A stretch of 10,811 bases of DNA from an uncultured bacterium. GTDB taxonomy: Bacteria; Verrucomicrobiota; Kiritimatiellia; RFP12; UBA1067. Of this stretch, positions 1-7,250 are shown piece by piece (the first letter of the stretch is position 1; every line of letters begins with the position of its first letter). The notes under the pieces are model-generated. The model was not told the origin of the DNA and did no database searches. It saw nothing but the letters and a program-made list of their open reading frames with translations. Location of the stretch: NCBI GenBank assembly GCA_902779075.1, contig CACZAK010000142.1, positions 1 through 10,811 of the forward strand. Direction: 5' to 3'. Made by a program: the position numbers and the translations under genes.

Positions 1-417
1 TGGTTCGTGACGCTTCCGCATGGGAAGGACGAGGGATTCGAGATCGACGTCAACGAAGGGCACTATCCGTCTGAGATCAACACCAACATCCACGACTACA
101 AGAAAGTCCTTTTCAAGGGCGGCAAGAAGAGCCACAAGACCGACGCGAAGGCATTCAATCTTGGCCGTTCGGTCGATTTGTCCAAGGAGTTCCACGTCTA
201 TGGTTTTCTGTGGACGGCGGACGAGCTTGTGTTCTATTTTGACGGGAAGGAAATCCGGCGCGTCAAGAACGAAGTGTGCCATTCGGAATGCGCGCTTCTG
301 CTGTCGGAGGCGATTTTAAAGTGGGCGGGGCCCGTAAGCGACGCCATCGACGGCACGTTCATGGAGGTTGACTACGTGCGTGCGTACGGAGTTCCCGAAC
401 AGGAAAGAAAAAAGTAA
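1..417 (+). CDS. GH16 family glycoside hydrolase, C-terminal half (5'-truncated by window edge)
   Basis: The reading frame is open from base 1 and stops at TAA 415-417, leaving 138 residues of a longer protein. Residues 14-19 read EIDVNE, the GH16 catalytic signature ExDxxE (nucleophile Glu14, Asp16, acid/base Glu19, window numbering). This spacing is the beta-bulge type found in laminarinase, agarase and carrageenase-like members rather than the ExDxE of lichenases. About 50 residues on, FHVYGFLWTADELVFYFDGK matches the conserved GH16 strand pair around the substrate cleft, and the terminal VDYVRAYG is the usual last strand. GH16 enzymes cut internal beta-1,3, beta-1,4 or galactan bonds; the exact substrate cannot be read from this half. 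The N-terminus and any signal peptide lie outside the window. A start codon for an orphan signal peptide follows 2 nt after the stop, so this gene was probably the first of an operon. Family call firm, specificity open. Confidence 0.9.
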   Translation, partial: WFVTLPHGKDEGFEIDVNEGHYPSEINTNIHDYKKVLFKGGKKSHKTDAKAFNLGRSVDLSKEFHVYGFLWTADELVFYFDGKEIRRVKNEVCHSECALLLSEAILKWAGPVSDAIDGTFMEVDYVRAYGVPEQERKK

Positions 418-419
418 AG

Positions 420-527
420 ATGAAGAAGAGGGTTCTTCTTGAAGCGTGCCTGGTTGGAGTGTTCACTGCGGCAAGCGCGGTAAGCCGGGTGGCCCACCGC
501 GCCTTTTACCTGAGGGGATTGGCATGA
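420..527 (+). pseudogene. Orphan signal-peptide start fused in frame to a RAYT transposase fragment
   Basis: ATG 420 opens a 35-codon frame ending at TGA 525-527. Its first 20 codons (to base 479) encode a signal peptide, MKKRVLLEACLVGVFTAASA, close to that of the CE15 gene at 7442 (46 of 60 bases identical by hand alignment). At about 479-480 the sequence switches abruptly to VSRVAHRAFYL, which is the N-terminal motif of REP-associated tyrosine (IS200-like) transposases and is 31 bp long with 2 mismatches to 7295-7325. The rest of both parent genes is gone. The start sits 2 nt after the GH16 stop, with AGGAAAG 401-407 as a distant ribosome site. I read this as the 5' stump of a lost exported enzyme, cut by a RAYT element. 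It could still be translated as a short secreted peptide, but nothing shows a function. Confidence 0.75.
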
Positions 528-528
528 A

Positions 529-564
529 GTTACTCCACCACTCTTACTCCACCAATGGGGACCC
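529..564 (-). repeat. RAYT-associated dispersed repeat, copy 1 (inverted)
   Basis: Read on the - strand this matches 7186-7226: a 32-base core with one mismatch (529-560 against 7195-7226), continuing into GGGTC but lacking the five bases AAGAC found in the other copy. The core holds two near-identical GGTGGAGTA blocks in tandem. It lies just downstream of the RAYT fragment at 480-527, in opposite orientation to the copy that lies upstream of the RAYT fragment at 7251. Confidence 0.8.
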
Positions 565-725
565 TCCAGCCACTCGCGCGGGCGATTCGATATGAGGCCG
601 CGCCTTACCATTTTGTCGACAAGATGGCATTTCAGTATCCGCGCCACCTGACAAAGTGAAAACTCGCCAACTGGCAAAGCGTATTGATAAACCATGCACA
701 CGCTAGCGTCCTAACATCGGATAGA
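565..725. other. Non-coding remainder of the 418-754 scar
   Basis: I see no gene here. A frame on the - strand crosses it, but it reads through the repeat and back into the antisense of GH16, so it is not credible. A small GCCA-AC-TGGC palindrome near 665-676 is the only structure noticed. The stretch is probably element-derived or decayed sequence following the repeat. Confidence 0.4.
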
Positions 726-744
726 ACCACGCACGTCGCGTGGT
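726..744 (-). terminator. Possible weak terminator hairpin after the regulator
   Basis: ACCACGC (726-732) and GCGTGGT (738-744) form a 7-bp perfect stem with a 5-base loop, 10 bases beyond the regulator's stop codon. On the - strand the following bases are only partly T-rich (TTCTATCCG), so termination would be inefficient or factor-dependent. Confidence 0.4.
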
Positions 745-754
745 GCGTCCGCGT

Positions 755-1906
755 TTAGTGCATTGTTCTGTTGCATGTGCGCCAGGCGCTCATCGACATG
801 CCGAAATGAGAGGTGAAGAGGTGGGCGAGGATTGTCGGGGATTTGAAGCCGCAGCGTGTCGCGATGCGCGTCATGGGCCATGAGGTCTTTGAGAGAAGGC
901 GTTTCGCTTCCGCCAGACGGCGAGAGACGAGTTCTTCTTGGATGGAATGTCCTGTCGCTTCGGAATAGCGAAGGTTTGCAAGCCGTGCCGACACTCCTGC
1001 GTGTGCAACGACATCTGTGACGCGAATCGGTTCAAGTGCATGCTTCTCGAGATAACTGTTCACTTCCCTGACAATGCGCGCACCGGGTGGAATCGGTGCC
1101 GTCGAATCGCGCTCGGAGATTCCCAAGTGCGTACACACGATCGTTTTCCCTTTCGTTCCCCTGCCGGAGAGAATACGATCCAGCTCCTTTGCGGCCTGGA
1201 AGCCCTGCATGACTGTGTTTGGGCGGATGCTTGAGAGCTTCGGGCGCGTGTGTTCGCAGATGAGCGTATCGTCGTCAACGCCAAGGACTGCAACGCTCTT
1301 CGGAATCGTCAGGCGCAGTTCGCGGCAGGCGTCGAAGACGGAAGCCGCACATCGGTCGAAAGCCGCGAACACGGCAAGCGGCTTAGGAAGAGATGCAATC
1401 CACTCTGACAGCGGTCCTTGCTGTTCGGACACTATTGCATCCCGATGCCTTTGGGCAATGGCTGTCATGAACGCCTTGCCTCTGGCCTTCGACCATTCGC
1501 GTCCGTCAGGGTCTGGAACGAATCCGTACGCGGCGAAACGTCCGAGCGAGTCGAAGTACCTGGCCGCCTCGCGCCCGAAGTTTCTGTTGTCGCTCAATAC
1601 GTATGCGTCCGCGACGTGCCGTGTCGTGTGGTGCAGACGGTCGATGGCAACGACAGGGACGCCCGCCGAGAAAATGGCGTCTATGATTGGAGTGGAACAT
1701 GCGCCATAGACTATGGCACCGTCGATTCCGCTGTCAACTATGCCTTTCACCATCGTCCCGCTGGTCTCTTCCACGTTCGGCACGATCAGCACCTCCCAGT
1801 TGCCCTTGCGGTCGGCATAGCGGTAGAATCCGTCAAGACGCTCCCTGCCGGACTGGAGGGATAAGTCAAGCGCGACGACGATGCGGAACTCTGTCTTTGT
1901 TTTCAT
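755..1906 (-). CDS. XylR-like transcriptional regulator (LacI-type sensor + AraC DNA-binding domain)
   Basis: The 383-residue product has a LacI/periplasmic-binding-type sugar sensor at about 8-270 and an AraC-type double helix-turn-helix at about 278-383, with no N-terminal HTH. This is the architecture of XylR, which binds xylose or a similar sugar and activates sugar-degradation genes in the cytoplasm. Diagnostic stretches are VAVLGVDDDTLICEH (205-219) and PKLSSIRPN (222-230), typical of XylR sensors. In the AraC part, MTRIATRCGFKSPTILAHLFTSHFGMS (positions 345-371) is the second HTH. The gene is divergent from the jelly-roll protein gene at 2035 and likely controls it and the enzyme genes beyond; this is inferred from position. 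Its ATG lies about 3 bases after the expected transcript start and has no Shine-Dalgarno, so the mRNA may be leaderless. The sensed sugar cannot be decided from sequence alone. Confidence 0.9.
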   Translation of the reverse strand: MKTKTEFRIVVALDLSLQSGRERLDGFYRYADRKGNWEVLIVPNVEETSGTMVKGIVDSGIDGAIVYGACSTPIIDAIFSAGVPVVAIDRLHHTTRHVADAYVLSDNRNFGREAARYFDSLGRFAAYGFVPDPDGREWSKARGKAFMTAIAQRHRDAIVSEQQGPLSEWIASLPKPLAVFAAFDRCAASVFDACRELRLTIPKSVAVLGVDDDTLICEHTRPKLSSIRPNTVMQGFQAAKELDRILSGRGTKGKTIVCTHLGISERDSTAPIPPGARIVREVNSYLEKHALEPIRVTDVVAHAGVSARLANLRYSEATGHSIQEELVSRRLAEAKRLLSKTSWPMTRIATRCGFKSPTILAHLFTSHFGMSMSAWRTCNRTMH

Positions 1907-1915
1907 GGTTCATGT

Positions 1916-1924
1916 ATTATACCA
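1916..1924 (-). promoter_or_regulatory. Extended -10 promoter of the regulator
   Basis: The - strand reads TGG-TATAAT (1924 to 1916), a perfect -10 hexamer with a TGn extension. TTCAGA, 18 bases upstream, matches four of six bases of a -35. The expected start of transcription near 1909 would leave only about 3 bases before the ATG at 1906. Confidence 0.65.
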
Positions 1925-1974
1925 TAATTTCCGATTTGGTCTGAAAATCTTTGCCGAGAAAGTACTCTCCTCTA

Positions 1975-1983
1975 TGGTACAAT
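1975..1983 (+). promoter_or_regulatory. Extended -10 promoter of the jelly-roll protein gene
   Basis: TGG-TACAAT, an extended -10 without a recognisable -35 at normal spacing. The expected start near 1990 leaves a leader of about 45 bases with the AAAGGAG ribosome site at 2019-2025. It faces away from the regulator promoter, with 56 bases between the two hexamers, leaving room for a shared operator. Confidence 0.6.
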
Positions 1984-2034
1984 AATGGCGTTGTGATTTG
2001 CCATAAAAAGTTTCAAACAAAGGAGACAAACAAA

Positions 2035-4866
2035 ATGAAGTCTTGTATGCAACCATTCGCCGCACTGGCGGCGACGGTCGTGGTAGGTTTGGCGTTCCCG
2101 ACGGCGGCTAACGCCGAGTATCTCGTCACGCCCGTACACGCGACGTGCCAGAGTTTCTACGCCGGCAGCAATACAGACAGGCGCGATGCCCTGGCGACAA
2201 TCGACAGTTCGTCGATGACGCCGCCCGTGGCAACGTCGTCATCCCATTCCACGGTGAACCAATTCGGGATGTGGCTCAGCAGCGGCACGAAAGAGACGTG
2301 GATCGCGTTTGACCTCGGATGCGAGATGACGATTTCCGGAATGCACGTGTGGAACTACAACGAGGCTCGCGTCGGCAACAATGACTACTTCAAGAGAGGC
2401 GTGAAGACATGCGTTGTGCGCACCGGCACGACGATGCCTGAGGACGGGATGTCCTACAGCGACGCCGGCAGCTGGGGCGCGGTGGCGGAGGCAATCACGC
2501 TCCAATGCGCGTCGGGGTCGGAGACCTATACGGGCGAGGACGTGATGTTCACCACACCCGTCACCACGCGATACGTGATGCTCTATGTCACGGACAACTA
2601 CGGCAATGGCAACTATACCGGCCTTTCCGAGGTGCGTTTCTACTCCAATACGAAGAGGGCCGCATACATGACGGGTGAGAGTTCTTCGGCGGCCTTCCCC
2701 GTTTCGACCGGCGACTTGCTCCAAACCGCAGTCGCGTCGGTGGACGATTCGAAACTTGTCATCAATACAGCCGTCAACGACGGATATTCCAAGGGAAAGC
2801 TTGCAAGCCTCACGAACGGCACGTTCGGCGCGGCAGGACATGCGGACGGACTCTGCATCTCGCACGGATACGTCACGTACAACCTCGACACGAACGCCGT
2901 GCCCGCCGGATACAGCATTGGCGAGGTGGCTGTCTATACGGGATGGGGCGGATCCGGCAACGGCCGCGAACATTCATCGTTCAGCGTCCTCTACAGACTT
3001 GTGAACGAGGTGGAATTCCGCCATGCCGGCACGGCGAGGTACAAGTGTACGATTACATCTACATCTGCCAACCGCGATACGTGCGTACGGATGAAGGGTC
3101 TCGACTTGACGGGCGTGGCGGCGCTGCGGTTCGACTTCGGGCCGGATGAGAAGAGTCAATACTGGGACGGCGAGATTTACAAGGAAATCGACGTGTTCGG
3201 TGCGCTGGGGCGTCCAATATCGCCCGTCGCGGCGACGGCGCAGAGTAATTACGGCGACCGCACTCCAGACTGTGCGATAGACGGTTCGGGAATGTCGCCC
3301 GTTCCGGCGATGGATGTCCGCGCCGCAACGGCGGGAACGGCGACTTCAAAGGCAATGTGGCTCAGCAATGGGACGCAGGACACGTGGATTGCCTTCGACC
3401 TTGGCGAGGAACGCGAGATTACGGGTTTCCACCTTTGGAACTACAATGAATACTACGACGGAAGCGCCAAGTGGCAGAACCGAGGCATCAAGACGGCCGG
3501 AGTGTATGTCGGCACGACGATGCCGGCGAACGGTGGCGCGTATTCGAGCGCGGGCGCGGCGTGGGGGACGCTCGTGCAGAACATGACGTTCGTGCGGGCG
3601 CCATCCTCCAGCACGTACACCGGCGAGGACTACCAGTTCAACACGCCGGTGCGCGGTCGCTACTTCCAGTTTAAGGTGACGGGCAACTACACCGGCGCTC
3701 CGCCTTCGAACTATGTCGGTAACTATACAGGCATTGCCGAGATCAAGTTCTACGAGCGTGTAGTGGACGAAAAAGTGACGCGCCTCGCGTCGGGTACGAA
3801 GACGATCGCCGATTCGCCGGAGAAGGACGTCGTCATTGAGGAGGGGACGTCGGGAGCCGCCGCGCCTGTCACCCTTGCGGCGGGCACCGTACGAGCGAAC
3901 GCCCTGCGCACCGAGAGGAACATGATATACGGCGGCGTCGCGCAGGTAGATGCGGACGGCAAGACTCTTGCGCTTGCCGAGATCGACATCCCAAAGGGCA
4001 CGACGGCGCTTGAGGTGCTGTCGGGGACGTTGACGTGCTGGAACAGCGCGGCGCTCTGGACGGCGAACCTGATGAAGTGGAACGCAGAGGAGGACCTGAC
4101 GATCAACGCGAGCGTCGCGGCAAACGCCTCCGGTGCGGCGGACGTGCTTAAGACCGGCTCGGGCGCGCTCACATTGGGCGGCGCGTCGTCGCAGATCGGC
4201 ACGCTGCGCATTGAGGACGGCGAGCTTGCGGTCTCGGGCGGAATGACGGAAGTGGGGACGCTCGCGATGGAGAGCGAAAGCCGCTTGATTTCCGTGGGTG
4301 ACGGAGCGACGCTCAAGGTCGGAACTTTCACGGGGGATCAGCTCGACGTGGCGATCAACGGCGGCACGCTCGGCACGAGCGCGCTTGGCACGGCGACGCC
4401 GTGGCTTAATGAGTCCTGCAAGATCAGCATCGGGGACGCGGGCGCGACGTTCGATACGGTCGGCGGAAGCGCTGTTGTCGAGGCGTCGATCATTGGTGGG
4501 ACGGGCACTATGAGGAAGACGGGGGCGAACACGCTTGCGTTGACTTGTCCGGTCGTCGGCACGAACGTCGTGAGCGTGGAAAGTGGAACGCTGAAGCCGG
4601 CGTTGAAGGAAAGTTTGTTGAGTGCGGTGAACGTGCTCGACCCCGCGAGCGACCTGTCGATCGCGTCCGGCGCGACGCTTGAGCTGGACGGAGTCGATCA
4701 GACCGTCGAGACGCTCACGCTTGGCGGGAGACTGATGCGCAAGGGCGAGACGACATGGGGCCCAATCGGCAGCGGCGCCGAACACGAGACGGCGCAGATC
4801 ACCGGCACCGGCATCCTCCGCGTCAAGGGGCCTGTGAAACCCGGATTTATGATTATCGTCAAGTAG
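2035..4866 (+). CDS. Secreted discoidin-like (F5/8C) multidomain protein with autotransporter-type beta-strand repeats
   Basis: I start it at ATG 2035 because AAAGGAG lies 9 bases upstream and a clear signal peptide follows (cleavage after ANA, residue 27); the in-frame upstream ATG at 1951 precedes the promoter. The product has 943 residues. Residues about 28-203 and 394-573 are paralogous F5/8C jelly-rolls sharing TWIAFDLG, GTTMP, YTGED and NYTG; between them (about 208-390) lies a third, different beta-sandwich with RFDFGP and EIDVFG. Residues about 700-943 carry autotransporter-associated beta-strand repeats (GSGALTLGG, TGANTLAL). There is no outer-membrane barrel and no PEP-CTERM-type anchor; the chain ends in GFMIIVK. 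No catalytic motif is visible. A sugar-binding or adhesive surface role is inferred from F5/8C (CBM32-like) domains. It sits divergent from a XylR-like regulator and upstream of GH36. No terminator was found before GH36. Confidence 0.85.
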   Translation: MKSCMQPFAALAATVVVGLAFPTAANAEYLVTPVHATCQSFYAGSNTDRRDALATIDSSSMTPPVATSSSHSTVNQFGMWLSSGTKETWIAFDLGCEMTISGMHVWNYNEARVGNNDYFKRGVKTCVVRTGTTMPEDGMSYSDAGSWGAVAEAITLQCASGSETYTGEDVMFTTPVTTRYVMLYVTDNYGNGNYTGLSEVRFYSNTKRAAYMTGESSSAAFPVSTGDLLQTAVASVDDSKLVINTAVNDGYSKGKLASLTNGTFGAAGHADGLCISHGYVTYNLDTNAVPAGYSIGEVAVYTGWGGSGNGREHSSFSVLYRLVNEVEFRHAGTARYKCTITSTSANRDTCVRMKGLDLTGVAALRFDFGPDEKSQYWDGEIYKEIDVFGALGRPISPVAATAQSNYGDRTPDCAIDGSGMSPVPAMDVRAATAGTATSKAMWLSNGTQDTWIAFDLGEEREITGFHLWNYNEYYDGSAKWQNRGIKTAGVYVGTTMPANGGAYSSAGAAWGTLVQNMTFVRAPSSSTYTGEDYQFNTPVRGRYFQFKVTGNYTGAPPSNYVGNYTGIAEIKFYERVVDEKVTRLASGTKTIADSPEKDVVIEEGTSGAAAPVTLAAGTVRANALRTERNMIYGGVAQVDADGKTLALAEIDIPKGTTALEVLSGTLTCWNSAALWTANLMKWNAEEDLTINASVAANASGAADVLKTGSGALTLGGASSQIGTLRIEDGELAVSGGMTEVGTLAMESESRLISVGDGATLKVGTFTGDQLDVAINGGTLGTSALGTATPWLNESCKISIGDAGATFDTVGGSAVVEASIIGGTGTMRKTGANTLALTCPVVGTNVVSVESGTLKPALKESLLSAVNVLDPASDLSIASGATLELDGVDQTVETLTLGGRLMRKGETTWGPIGSGAEHETAQITGTGILRVKGPVKPGFMIIVK

Positions 4867-4947
4867 CTGCGCCAGAACGATAACCTTCCATGACAAACAG
4901 ATCGACCGCGAACTATATGAAATTGCCAGATGAATTAACGATGTATC

Positions 4948-4956
4948 TGGTACGAT
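4948..4956 (+). promoter_or_regulatory. Possible extended -10 promoter of the GH36 gene
   Basis: TGG-TACGAT followed by AATGG, as at 1975. It lies only 16 bases before the start codon, so the expected transcript start (about 4962-4964) would fall inside the ribosome site GGAGGA (4960-4965). Either transcription starts slightly earlier, or the gene mainly depends on read-through from the upstream gene. Confidence 0.4.
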
Positions 4957-4972
4957 AATGGAGGAATAGTCA

Positions 4973-7117
4973 ATGCGTAATGGAGTTTTTGTGGGAATCG
5001 CCGCACTGTCGGCGGTCGTTTTCGCGCCTGCCGCGTTGGCGGGCGATTCGATTGATGTCGCGGCGGGATTGGTGACGCGGCGGCTTGACGTGCGCGGGGG
5101 ACGGCTGCTCGGCCAGTCGTACAAGACTGCCGACGGCACGGAGTTCATGCAGAACGGTGCGCCGGAGTTCGCGTTCCGCACAAAGGGCCGCCTCTACACC
5201 GGCCACCTCAAATGGAAGGACGTGTCGGCGAGGACGTCCGAAATGCCGGACGGCGTACGTACCGTCACAGTGACGGCAATCTCCGCCGACGGCGTCGCCG
5301 GAATCGAGATGTCGTACACCACCTATCCCGGCCTCGCGCTCGTCAGGAAAACGCTCACGATCGAAAACCGCACCGGCGCCGACCTCGCGATTGAGGACGT
5401 GGACGTTGAATCGTTCCAGCTCGGAATCCTGAGGCGTCCGACCGAGGCGCGCGTGATGCGGCGGTTCGGACGCTACAGGGAGGAGGGCGAGGCCTATTTC
5501 GGCGACTGGAACGATCCGCTCGTGGTGGTACACCAGTTCTCGTGTCGGCGCGGAATCGCCGTCGGCAACGAGGGCGTCTCCACCATGAAGCGCACCACCG
5601 TGTTCCAGAATGGGAATTTCATCGTTTCTGGAACTCCGCACTGCGGCGAAAGGTATCCTTTCAGGAAATGGCTGAAGCCTGGCGAGCGCTGGACGGCCAT
5701 GCCCGTCTTCACGGCGCCTTATGTGAACTGCGCCGACCCGTCGCGCGTGGTGGAGGGTCCCGTCTCTGACTATGTGAGGAAATACATGGGGACGAGTGTC
5801 GAGCGTCTTGCGAAGAAGCCGGCGTTCGTGTACAACACATACGTGCCGTTCGATGCGCGGATCGACGATGCGCTGGTGCGCAGTCTCGCCGACGTTGCTG
5901 CGGAGTGCGGGGTGGAGGAGTTTGTGATCGACTGGGGATGGAGCGTCACGAAGTCCGACGGTAAGAGCGGCTACGGCGATTGGGTGGTGGATATGAGGAA
6001 ATTTCCCCAAGGTCTCAAGGCGACATTCGACTACATCCGCTCGAAGGGCATGAAGCCCGGACTGTGGATTTCGCTCGCGTTCGTACACCCCGCCGCCGCG
6101 CCGCTTGCGGAGCATCCGGAGTGGTTCGTACGCGACGCAAAGGGCGGAATCGCCAATCTCCACAATACGTCGGGCGGTCTTGCCGCGCCGCGCACGGCCT
6201 GCATGGCGACCCCATGGCGCGACTACATCCGCGACAGGATTCTCCGGCTTGTGAACGAGTGCGGCATCTCCTACGTGAAGCTCGACCTCTCCATCGCCAC
6301 GAGCGCGTACATCTTCTCCGACGTCGCGACCGGCTGCTATGCGAAGGACCACCCAGGGCACCGTGGGCGCGAGGACTCGTTCGAGGAGATATACGCAAGC
6401 GCGATGAAACTCTTTGACGAACTTCACGAGGCCGCGCCGGAGCTTTTCATCGACTGCACGTTCGAGACAGCCGGAAAGACATTCCTCATGGACTACGGAA
6501 TCGCGAAGCACGCGGACGGCAACTGGCTCGCGAACATCCCCTCGACTGTCGATGGACAGCTCTACGTGCGCAATCTCGCGTGGGGTAGGACGCCCGCGAT
6601 ACCGGCTTCGTCGCTCGTCATCGGGAATCTGCGGATGGATGGCCCGGGGCATCTGCTTTCGTTCAAGTCGCTCGCAGGGACCCTGCCCATCATGCTCGGA
6701 GACCTGCGGAGGCTCACAAAGGAGGAACGCGCCGAGTACCGGGAATGGTCTGGCTGGCTCAAGGAACTCGAGAAGCGGCACTCCTACATGTCGTTCCGCC
6801 AGGACCTGCCCGGATTCGGCGAGCCGCAGGAGGGGGCGTGGGACGGCTTTGCGCGCATCAACACTGAGACCAAGAGCGGCGGTCTCGTCGGCGTGTTCCG
6901 TCGCGGTGGCTGCGAGGATTCGCGGCGCGTTTCCGTGCGTGGGATCGACCCGACCGCCCGCTATGCGGTCTTCAAGGGCGCAAGGGGGGAGAAGGTCGCG
7001 GAGGCAACGGGGGCTGAACTGATGGCGAAAGGCTTTCCCGTCACGCTGCCCGCGGAGATAGACGGCGAACTCTTCGAGATACGCAGGAGCGATCCTCCGC
7101 CGCCGACCGCGAGGTGA
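4973..7117 (+). CDS. GH36-like alpha-galactosidase (secreted)
   Basis: The 714-residue length is usual for GH36. GGAGGA (4960-4965) sits 7 bases before ATG, and a signal peptide ends near ALA-G (residue 23). Residues about 25-280 form the N-terminal beta-supersandwich, about 285-600 the TIM barrel and about 600-705 the C-terminal beta domain. Barrel landmarks are FVIDWGW (317-323), GDWVVDMRKFPQGL (335-348), KGMKPGLW (358-365) and YVKLDLS (434-440), where Asp438 is the expected nucleophile. The acid/base region is divergent: DCTFETAGKTFLMDYG (494-509) lacks the usual SGGGR, and Asp515 (HADG) is only a candidate. GH36 enzymes release alpha-galactose from oligosaccharides or galactomannan side chains. 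The export signal suggests action in the periplasm or outside the cell. Given the eroded motifs, another alpha-glycosidase specificity is possible. The strong terminator downstream closes the unit. Confidence 0.85.
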   Translation: MRNGVFVGIAALSAVVFAPAALAGDSIDVAAGLVTRRLDVRGGRLLGQSYKTADGTEFMQNGAPEFAFRTKGRLYTGHLKWKDVSARTSEMPDGVRTVTVTAISADGVAGIEMSYTTYPGLALVRKTLTIENRTGADLAIEDVDVESFQLGILRRPTEARVMRRFGRYREEGEAYFGDWNDPLVVVHQFSCRRGIAVGNEGVSTMKRTTVFQNGNFIVSGTPHCGERYPFRKWLKPGERWTAMPVFTAPYVNCADPSRVVEGPVSDYVRKYMGTSVERLAKKPAFVYNTYVPFDARIDDALVRSLADVAAECGVEEFVIDWGWSVTKSDGKSGYGDWVVDMRKFPQGLKATFDYIRSKGMKPGLWISLAFVHPAAAPLAEHPEWFVRDAKGGIANLHNTSGGLAAPRTACMATPWRDYIRDRILRLVNECGISYVKLDLSIATSAYIFSDVATGCYAKDHPGHRGREDSFEEIYASAMKLFDELHEAAPELFIDCTFETAGKTFLMDYGIAKHADGNWLANIPSTVDGQLYVRNLAWGRTPAIPASSLVIGNLRMDGPGHLLSFKSLAGTLPIMLGDLRRLTKEERAEYREWSGWLKELEKRHSYMSFRQDLPGFGEPQEGAWDGFARINTETKSGGLVGVFRRGGCEDSRRVSVRGIDPTARYAVFKGARGEKVAEATGAELMAKGFPVTLPAEIDGELFEIRRSDPPPPTAR

Positions 7118-7142
7118 GGCGCATTTCAAAACTTTCCGAATT

Positions 7143-7169
7143 TCCCCCTTGCGCGGAGGGGGATTTTTT
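7143..7169 (+). terminator. Intrinsic terminator after GH36
   Basis: TCCCCCT (7143-7149) pairs with AGGGGGA (7157-7163) around a 7-base loop, directly followed by six T. It lies 26 bases after the GH36 stop. This is the clearest terminator in the window and separates GH36 from the CE15 gene. Confidence 0.9.
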
Positions 7170-7185
7170 GGTATAGGAGAATGAA

Positions 7186-7226
7186 GGGTCAAGACCCCAT
7201 TGGTGGAGTAGGAGTGGTGGAGTAAC
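7186..7226 (+). repeat. RAYT-associated dispersed repeat, copy 2
   Basis: GGGTC-AA-GACCC (7186-7197) is a small hairpin; the bases from 7195 to 7226 match the inverse of 529-560 with one mismatch. Two GGTGGAGTA blocks stand in tandem. It ends 24 bases before the start codon of the RAYT fragment, the place where REP-like recognition sites of such transposases are expected. Confidence 0.8.
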
Positions 7227-7250
7227 GGAATATTTGGTAAACTGTTCGCC

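Noticed and set aside
372..701. 109-codon - strand frame over the GH16 end and scar
   Set aside because: It is built from antisense GH16, an inverted repeat and the RAYT fragment; no coherent protein.
1951..2034. Upstream in-frame ATG at 1951 as start of the jelly-roll protein
   Set aside because: It would begin upstream of the promoter at 1975-1983, lacks a ribosome site, and would bury the signal peptide 28 residues in.
3346..5181. 611-codon open frame on the - strand across the jelly-roll protein and GH36 start
   Set aside because: It runs antisense to two well-supported genes and across their intergenic gap, with Arg-rich low-complexity composition.
7181..7225. 14-codon frame from ATG 7181 with AGGAG just upstream
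   Set aside because: It lies entirely in the dispersed repeat and hairpin, right after a terminator; the ribosome-like site is most likely chance.
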